A stretch of 64,000 bases of DNA from CAIRDP01 sp037138335 (lineage in GTDB: Bacteria > Bacteroidota > Bacteroidia > Bacteroidales > FEN-979), in the NCBI GenBank assembly GCA_037138335.1, contig JBAXIO010000005.1:1-64000 (forward strand), given 5' to 3'. The position numbers and the translations under genes were made by a program. This document shows, piece by piece, positions 59,190 to 64,000 of this stretch. Numbering within the stretch: position 1 is the first letter of the stretch; the number at the start of each line of letters is the position of its first letter. The notes beneath the pieces are model-generated. The model ran no database searches. It saw only the letters and a list, made by a program, of their open reading frames with translations, and had not been told where the DNA came from.

Positions 59190-60020
59190 TCAGAATAATT
59201 CAGTTTTTACCGATTCTTTATTAAAACCCCTTAGTTTTATAGCTGTTACAACCTTTTTAGTTGACAGGGGGAATTCGCTTTTCATGATCCAGTCGTAATA
59301 GGAGGGTTCGGTGCGGAACACGTCGCTGACAGCCTTGCCTTTGTGTTTCCCGAAATTGAAAACTTCAATGTCCTTTTCATTATAAATCACATGGCCGATC
59401 AGGTCGGCCGAACGGTTATTGAAGCTGAAATCGCTTAAAGCCTTAATGTCATTGATCACCGGTTTAAGGATATTGCCTTTTTTATCCTTGAACTCCGTGT
59501 CGCTGTACCGGTCGAGCTGTGCCTTCAGGATCTCAAACGTGGCAATGGTGTCGGCCTCTGCAGAATGAGCGTTCTCCAGTTCCTTGCTGCAGTAAAACTT
59601 GTATGCAGCCGAAAGGTTCCTGGGTTCCATTTTGTGAAAAATGTTCTGTATATCGACAAACCTGCGCCCTTTCAGTTCCAGGTCTATCCCTGCCCTGAGG
59701 AATTCTTCAACGATCAGTGGGATATCAAAGTGGTTCGAGTTATAGCCTGCAATGTCGCAACCTTCCATGAATGCTGCCAGCTCAGGGGCAACCTGGGCAA
59801 ACCCCGGGCAATCTTTAACGTCTTCGTCCCTGATCCCGTGGATTGCAGTAGTTTCCGCAGGAATGGGGATCCCGGGGTTGATCCTGAGGGTTTTGATTTT
59901 CCTGGATCCATCGGGGTTGATCCTGAGCAAGCATAATTCAACAATACGGTCGGTGGCCACTTTAATTCCGGTGGTTTCCAGGTCCATAAATACAAGAGGG
60001 CGGTTCAGGTTGAGTTCCAT
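59190..60020 (-). CDS. DnaQ-type 3'-5' exonuclease
   Basis: A 276-aa DEDDh exonuclease with FMDLETTG (Asp12/Glu14), AGYNSNHFDIPLI and HSAEADTIATFEIL. Its C-terminal ~60 residues (FNFGKHKGKAVSDVF...YYDWIMKSEFP) match a short module seen in exonuclease X-like proteins. It is more likely a stand-alone repair nuclease than the polymerase III proofreader. It follows the E2 gene by 2 bp. Confidence 0.87.
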   Translation of the reverse strand: MELNLNRPLVFMDLETTGIKVATDRIVELCLLRINPDGSRKIKTLRINPGIPIPAETTAIHGIRDEDVKDCPGFAQVAPELAAFMEGCDIAGYNSNHFDIPLIVEEFLRAGIDLELKGRRFVDIQNIFHKMEPRNLSAAYKFYCSKELENAHSAEADTIATFEILKAQLDRYSDTEFKDKKGNILKPVINDIKALSDFSFNNRSADLIGHVIYNEKDIEVFNFGKHKGKAVSDVFRTEPSYYDWIMKSEFPLSTKKVVTAIKLRGFNKESVKTELF

Positions 60021-60022
60021 AA

Positions 60023-61336
60023 TCAGATGGTCTGGGTGTTATCAAATTGTTCAAGGTACTGTGAAAGGCTGTTGAGGAACCGGCCCCCGAGGGCGCCGTC
60101 AATAACCCTGTGGTCAAAGGTGATGGAACAGATCATGACCGGCCTGATGGCGATCACATCTCCCTGCTCCGTCTCCAGCACGACCGGGCGTTTTTTTATA
60201 GCCCCGACTGCAACGATAGCCGATTGGGGCTGGTTAATGATCGGAGTTCCCATGATGGTGCCAAAGGAACCCAGGTTAGTCAGGGAAACCGTTCCGCCGG
60301 AGATCTCGTCGGGCAGCAGTTTATTGTTCCTGGCCCGGTCTGCAAGGTCGTTCACAGCTTTGGTAATGCCCAGGAGGTTCATGCTGCCGGCATCCCTCAC
60401 AACGGGAACAATAAGGTTGTTGCTTGGAAGGGCAACGGCAATCCCTATATTCACCTTTGAATGAACAATTATTTTGGTTCCGTCAACTGAAACATTGACC
60501 ATGGGAAAATCCCTGACGGCTTTTGCTATTGCTTCAACAAAAATCGGTGTGAATGTCAGTTTTTCCCCGTATTTCTTCTGGAACCCGTCTTTGTTTTTTT
60601 CTCTCCAGCCAACAATGTTTTGCATGTCGACTTCGATAAAGGAAGTGACATGGGGTGAAGTCTGAACCGATTTAACCATATGGTTTGCAATCAGCTGCCT
60701 TACCCTGTCCATTTCAACTATGCGGTCTTCACCTTTAGTAAAAACAGGGGCAGCCGGCTGAAGTTTTGCCGGGCCAGGCACAGTTTTTTCGGAAGGTGCA
60801 ACACCACTTCCTCTTTTTGAAAGGTATTCGAGAATATCCTGCTTTGTAAGCCGGTCTTCTTTCCCGGTTCCCTGAATATTGTCAAGCTCTTTAAAAGACA
60901 GGCCTTCCTGCTGTGCGATGCTTCTTACCAGCGGACTGTAATACCTTGACCCGGAGCTGCCTTCATCTGCAGCTGCCCTGGCTGCTTCACCTTCATCAAT
61001 TATGACTTTCTCTGGTTTAATTTCGGATTTCGTTTTTCCGGCAGCAGGAATGGTTTCGGGTAAGGCTTTGACAGGATTTTCTTCCACGGCACCGCCGGCT
61101 GCATCAATGATTGCAAATGCTTTGCCTACGGCAACGATGTCTCCCGGTTGAAATAATTTCTTCGATAATGTTCCGCTTGCCGTTGATACGATCTCGGAAT
61201 CAACTTTATCGGTGGCAATTTCAACAAGAGCTTCTTCAGCTTCAACCTGTTCGCCTTCGTTCTTAAGCCATTTTGTGATAGTAACTTCAATCACGCTTTC
61301 CCCTAATCTCGGGATAACAATCTCTATAGACGCCAT
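60023..61336 (-). CDS. 2-oxo acid dehydrogenase E2 acyltransferase
   Basis: A 437-aa lipoyl-dependent acyltransferase with a lipoyl domain (1-75; lipoyl-lysine in EIATDKVDSE), an E3/E1-binding domain (~130-170, YYSPLVRSIAQQEGLSF) and the catalytic domain with DHRVIDGALGG. By layout it is a branched-chain or 2-oxoglutarate E2. The E1 and E3 genes are not in the window. Confidence 0.92.
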   Translation of the reverse strand: MASIEIVIPRLGESVIEVTITKWLKNEGEQVEAEEALVEIATDKVDSEIVSTASGTLSKKLFQPGDIVAVGKAFAIIDAAGGAVEENPVKALPETIPAAGKTKSEIKPEKVIIDEGEAARAAADEGSSGSRYYSPLVRSIAQQEGLSFKELDNIQGTGKEDRLTKQDILEYLSKRGSGVAPSEKTVPGPAKLQPAAPVFTKGEDRIVEMDRVRQLIANHMVKSVQTSPHVTSFIEVDMQNIVGWREKNKDGFQKKYGEKLTFTPIFVEAIAKAVRDFPMVNVSVDGTKIIVHSKVNIGIAVALPSNNLIVPVVRDAGSMNLLGITKAVNDLADRARNNKLLPDEISGGTVSLTNLGSFGTIMGTPIINQPQSAIVAVGAIKKRPVVLETEQGDVIAIRPVMICSITFDHRVIDGALGGRFLNSLSQYLEQFDNTQTI

Positions 61337-61402
61337 TTTAATAACTTATTATGGTGCAAAGATACGAATTTCTCTTATTTAAAATCATTCAAAATAATAG
61401 CA

Positions 61403-63370
61403 TCAGGCCCTTCCAAGGTTTCTGAACCCCTTGAAAAGAATATTGATGTCGTTGGTCAGATGGTAGTCCCGGGCATAGAGGATATTGAGCCTGTTTTTAT
61501 CTTCTTCACTGATCTCTTTTGATTTCAGGGCATCCATAGGATTCAGCACTCCTTTTTTGATCATCGGAACATGCTGAACATTGCTGCCGCTCACAGGGGT
61601 ATAACCCACCCACGACTTCCTTGCAAAAAGCACCAGGGCAAGATTCCTCGCGAGGCCGATAGGTTTTTTGACAAGGAAAATAAACAAGGGGTACATGGTC
61701 AGGATAATAATCCCGGCAGTGAGGTCAAACACCCTTTTGCTCCTGAGGTTTGATTTCTTGGTGATTGCATTGATGTCAACCACATAAAGGTCGCCGGAGG
61801 TGTTGATTGAGTTACTGCCAATGATGGAGAGGCTCTCAGGCGGAGCGATTTTATAATCAACCTGGGCATCCTTTAATTCCGACATTTTGTCGATGATGAC
61901 CTGGGCAGGTATATCCTTGGCGCAGAAAATCACTTCATCGATCTTGTGAATGATGATGATATCCTTGATCTGTTCAAGATCTCCTATAAAGCCGTTCAGG
62001 TTTCCTTTATTCGGATGAAAACTAACGAGGCCGACAAATGCAGGGTTCATCCCGGTTTTCTGCAGCAGGTCGGCAACACGTTCCGATTCCTCCTTTCCTC
62101 CGATGATAACGAATTTTTTATTCTTTATAGTGTTCAGCTGGAATCCTGAAATTTTTGAAAAATGCAGCAGTGCCCTGATAGCCAGCATAATCAAAAGGCC
62201 CCAGCTGGCCCCGAACAGGATCAATGCCCTGGAAAAGCGGTAATTCTCGCTCAGCAGGCTGTATAACAGCAGGATAAGCAGGGTGCCCGCAAGCATTCCC
62301 TGGAAGACTTTCCTTAACATGATCGGCCGGTCATAGCCTCCGCTGATATACACACTGATAAGCCATATGAGGATGTAAATGGGAACGGCAACCAGCATGA
62401 ATTCAGGAGGGTAATGTCCGCCGTAAGGAAAAATAAAATTCTTTTCCCAGTAAAATGTCATAAAAATCATACCGGCATAAATCATCAGCCCGTCAAGAAG
62501 CGGAAGAAATATACGCACGGCAAACCGTGTAAGGACAGAAAAAAAAGCACGCAGGTAAATTGCCGAATGGATCATTATCGAGAAGGACCTTGCATTTTCT
62601 TTTGAGAAATGTTTCCTGGCGAAGATGATCATGGCATTGTAAAACATAAACACATAGTTTATGCTGCTTTTCTTCGTGCTCTCGCCTTTATAATGGATGA
62701 TCCTGGTGCCGGGATAATAGTAATTCTTATAGCCGGCCTGGGTTATCCTGTAGCTCAGGTCAATATCTTCGCCATACATGAAAAAAGATTCGTCGAGAAG
62801 GCCGATTTCATCAAGTACACGTTTCCTGAGGAGCATAAAAGCGCCCGCAAGTACATCGATCTCATGAACTTTGTCTTTGTCAAGGTAACCGAGATGATAC
62901 TGGCTGAAGATCCTTGACCTGGGAAAAAGTGAAGAAAGCCCGAAAATCTTATAGAACGATACAACAGGGGTAGGAAGGGCCCGTTTTGATTCGGGCAGGA
63001 ATTTCCCTTTGCCATCGATCATTTTTACCCCGAGCCCGCCTGCATCAGGGTGCTCATCCATAAAAGTCACGACTTTCCTTAGCGTATCGTCTTCAACGAG
63101 TGTGTCGGGGTTAAGCAGCAGGATGTATTCCCCGTTTGCAATTCTCATAGCCTGGTTGTTTGCACTTGAAAAACCCAGGTTATCCTTATTTTCGATAAGG
63201 ATGACATCCGGGAATTTTTCCCTGACCATTTTTACCGAACCGTCAACGGAGCTGTTGTCAACTACAAATACCTCTGCATCCAGGCTTTTGCAGGCATTCT
63301 GCACAGAATGAAGGCATTGCTCAAGGAAATACCTTACATTGTAATTGACGATGATAATGGATAATTTCAT
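61403..63370 (-). CDS. GT2 glycosyltransferase fused to degenerate sugar-phosphotransferase-like region
   Basis: A 655-aa protein. The N-terminal GT2 domain (~1-250) has IIIVNYNVRYFL, VDNSSVDGS, NKDNLGFSSANNQAM and the DxD-like NPDTLVEDD. About five to six membrane helices (~270-400) follow, then a nucleotide-binding-like segment (~410-520, FVIIGGKEESERV). The C-terminal stretch (RSKRVFDLTAGIIILTMYPL) recalls polyprenyl sugar-phosphotransferases. The catalytic core of the latter (FxxxKFRSM) was not found, so the tail is probably non-catalytic. It is likely to act in cell-surface polysaccharide synthesis. Confidence 0.8.
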   Translation of the reverse strand: MKLSIIIVNYNVRYFLEQCLHSVQNACKSLDAEVFVVDNSSVDGSVKMVREKFPDVILIENKDNLGFSSANNQAMRIANGEYILLLNPDTLVEDDTLRKVVTFMDEHPDAGGLGVKMIDGKGKFLPESKRALPTPVVSFYKIFGLSSLFPRSRIFSQYHLGYLDKDKVHEIDVLAGAFMLLRKRVLDEIGLLDESFFMYGEDIDLSYRITQAGYKNYYYPGTRIIHYKGESTKKSSINYVFMFYNAMIIFARKHFSKENARSFSIMIHSAIYLRAFFSVLTRFAVRIFLPLLDGLMIYAGMIFMTFYWEKNFIFPYGGHYPPEFMLVAVPIYILIWLISVYISGGYDRPIMLRKVFQGMLAGTLLILLLYSLLSENYRFSRALILFGASWGLLIMLAIRALLHFSKISGFQLNTIKNKKFVIIGGKEESERVADLLQKTGMNPAFVGLVSFHPNKGNLNGFIGDLEQIKDIIIIHKIDEVIFCAKDIPAQVIIDKMSELKDAQVDYKIAPPESLSIIGSNSINTSGDLYVVDINAITKKSNLRSKRVFDLTAGIIILTMYPLFIFLVKKPIGLARNLALVLFARKSWVGYTPVSGSNVQHVPMIKKGVLNPMDALKSKEISEEDKNRLNILYARDYHLTNDINILFKGFRNLGRA

Positions 63371-63402
63371 GTGTGCAACAAGCCTGTAAATTTAATGCTT
63401 AT

Positions 63403-63987
63403 TCAGATAGCTCCTGCATCTATCATCTGTACCACCCTCTCGATGGGCTCATCTTCTTCTTTAGGGTTGTATAGCGATTTCAGGTCATAACCAAAGATCC
63501 GGGCCAGGGTCTGCCATACGAAGGCATTGAATCCTCCCTTGAGTTCTTTCACTATGGCAAAGGTTGATGAACCAGTCTCCCTGTATATCAGCTTGATAAG
63601 TATCTTTCCCTGGGAGTAGGTCATGTCACGAACCTGGTCTCCAAACTGGTCATTAAGTTCCTTTTCCGATTTCCTGAGGAACGCCTTCCTCTGTTTATCG
63701 TTTTTTATGGTATCGAGAACTGCTTTTATCTGCTTCAGTTTATACCCGGCAAGTTTTGCATAGGGATATACGATTTTGATATTGTATACCAGCCGGTCAT
63801 ACCTGACGGCTTCCCTCTTATTTTCAAACTTGCCGGGGGGAAAGATAGTAACCCCGTTCAGATCAACCGACGGCAGTGTATCCCCCCTGACGATTTTCAC
63901 AGGGAGCGTAATTTTAGTTGTATCCTGCGAAAAAAGGGGCAGTCGGAATAAAAACAGCAATATGATATAAAGTAGCGGTATTCTCAT
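63403..63987 (-). CDS. DUF4294 exported protein
   Basis: A 194-aa protein with a signal peptide (IPLLYIILLFLFRLPLFSQ) and the DUF4294 core (VRYDRLVYNIKIVYPYAKLAGYKLKQI, QGKILIKLIYRETGSSTF). The family is limited to Bacteroidota and has no known function. It lies 32 bp upstream of the GT2 gene on the same strand. Confidence 0.87.
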   Translation of the reverse strand: MRIPLLYIILLFLFRLPLFSQDTTKITLPVKIVRGDTLPSVDLNGVTIFPPGKFENKREAVRYDRLVYNIKIVYPYAKLAGYKLKQIKAVLDTIKNDKQRKAFLRKSEKELNDQFGDQVRDMTYSQGKILIKLIYRETGSSTFAIVKELKGGFNAFVWQTLARIFGYDLKSLYNPKEEDEPIERVVQMIDAGAI

Positions 63988-64000
63988 CGGAATTAACTGT

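Overview
The window is chromosomal DNA from an anaerobic, fermentative member of the Bacteroidota (Bacteroidales/Marinilabiliales-like). The evidence is a type IX secretion gene (porQ), families largely confined to the phylum (DUF3276, DUF4294, DUF5683, long NusB, PRiA4 ORF-3-like), the conserved parA-parB-DUF5683-dapB-lepB block, and the -33 TTTG / -7 TAnnTTTG promoter type upstream of many genes. No transposase, phage gene or CRISPR array was seen; coding density is high and gene starts often overlap preceding stops.

Layout. 1-13.3 kb: start of a DUF47 gene, CCA-adding enzyme, PRiA4-like protein/miaA, a sugar kinase, DUF3108, amino acid permease, GT4 glycosyltransferase, tRNA-Met, aldehyde dehydrogenase, uvrA, a sigma factor. 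13.3-16.2 kb: rplS, trmD, an MBL hydrolase and ribF. 16.2-43.1 kb: a hydrogen superlocus. 43.2-64 kb: housekeeping genes (truA, split transketolase, lolA-like, ftsK, lepB, dapB, parAB, nusB, porQ, recF, an exonuclease, an E2 acyltransferase, GT2, DUF4294).

The hydrogen superlocus is the striking part. It holds three separate trimeric [FeFe]-hydrogenases of the HydABC (NADH/ferredoxin-linked) kind, each with a different gene order and HydB architecture, and two proteins with degenerate [FeFe]-hydrogenase-like sensory domains. One sensor is fused to a histidine kinase and lies in the hydABC-1 operon, followed by a lone receiver, a receiver-kinase and the NADH/NAD+ repressor Rex. The other is fused to a PAS domain and followed by a SpoIIE-type phosphatase; it is transcribed divergently from hydABC-1. 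Sites resembling the Rex operator lie upstream of all three hydrogenase operons and over the predicted start of the receiver-kinase/rex genes. I infer a local regulon in which NADH state (Rex) and possibly H2 or ferredoxin state (the two sensors) together control three hydrogenases. The maturases HydE/F/G are not in the window.

A second theme is regulatory and repeat DNA: four TTAAC direct repeats at one helical turn between an OmpR-type two-component system and a secreted acidic protein, and five intergenic arrays of 7- or 8-bp degenerate tandem units, three of them at gene junctions in or near the hydrogenase operons. All functional statements come from reading motifs in the sequence; no database search was run.
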